Shown: one piece after another, positions 63,987-64,000 of the stretch | Layout of the letters: the number at the start of each line of letters is the position of its first letter | Position numbering within the stretch: the stretch's first letter is position 1 | DNA from: JABMOV01 sp964344305 | GTDB taxonomy: Bacteria > Fidelibacterota > Marinisomatia > Marinisomatales > JABMOV01 | Assembly (NCBI GenBank): GCA_964344305.1 | Contig: CAYFMT010000006.1 | Location: 50,323-114,322 of the forward strand | Direction of reading: 5' to 3' | DNA: 64,000 nucleotides | Position numbers and translations under genes: made by a program | The notes under the pieces: model-generated | Seen by the model: only the letters and a program-made list of their open reading frames with translations | Told to the model about the DNA's origin: nothing | Database searches by the model: none

Positions 63987-64000
63987 AAGCTAAGGTGATA

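Overview
The window looks like a chromosomal segment of a Gram-negative bacterium of the FCB group. An LpxH-type lipid A enzyme, a TonB-dependent receptor, many lipoproteins and several outer-membrane barrels point to an outer membrane. A type IX secretion (Por) C-terminal sorting domain and a decayed NYPNPFNPT-type domain point to FCB lineages such as Marinimicrobia/Fidelibacterota, Calditrichota or Ignavibacteria. The phylum call is inference; no 16S gene is present.

Layout. 1-4.6 kb (+): hflK (5' truncated) and hflC, the protease pair hslV-hslU, then argF. 4.7-7.3 kb (-): a FxLYD-like secreted protein, a HEAT-repeat lipoprotein and lpxH. 7.4-14.2 kb (+): a large secreted fusion (HExxH peptidase, beta-propeller, beta-barrel), radA, tgt, a Nudix hydrolase and a Bcp-type peroxiredoxin whose catalytic Cys codon is UGA, a probable selenoprotein that ordinary gene calling breaks. 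14.3-20.8 kb (-): pgi, a 2TM protein, an NtrC-type regulator, its histidine kinase, a DUF4390-like protein and a PDZ outer-membrane protein.

20.9-32.7 kb (-) is a catabolic and sulfur amino-acid region read from an Lrp/AsnC regulator: an O-acetylhomoserine sulfhydrylase-like enzyme, homoserine dehydrogenase, a second trans-sulfuration enzyme, an aldehyde dehydrogenase, and then the homogentisate route for tyrosine (HisC-like aminotransferase, HPPD, fumarylacetoacetase, HmgA, flavin reductase, and a degenerate acyl-CoA-synthetase-like protein). 32.9-37.3 kb (+) is an AT-rich patch with a Cys-repeat lipoprotein and a pappalysin-like metalloprotease carrying a type IX sorting domain.

37.4-48.7 kb (+): TPR lipoprotein, YheT hydrolase, sfsA, Ig-like lipoprotein, mannose-1-phosphate guanylyltransferase, an EF-G-like GTPase, a four-helix-bundle gene boxed by inverted heptad repeats, a HIT protein and a Na+/solute symporter. 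48.8-49.5 kb holds tRNA-Asn, several broken copies of pieces of it, and a likely recombinase remnant. 49.6-54.6 kb is a TetR-controlled RND/MMPL export operon with two matching operators. 55-64 kb: TonB receptor and lipoprotein, a decayed sorting domain, an APC permease, an OB-fold lipoprotein, bacteriohemerythrin, a metallophosphoesterase, a small outer-membrane protein, SixA and a truncated ATP-cone ORF.

The most unusual signals are the UGA-interrupted peroxiredoxin with a SECIS-like hairpin, and a family of exact period-8 (NNNAACAC / GTGTTNNN) arrays at three intergenic sites, two arranged as facing inverted arms. A related period-7 version encloses the four-helix-bundle gene.
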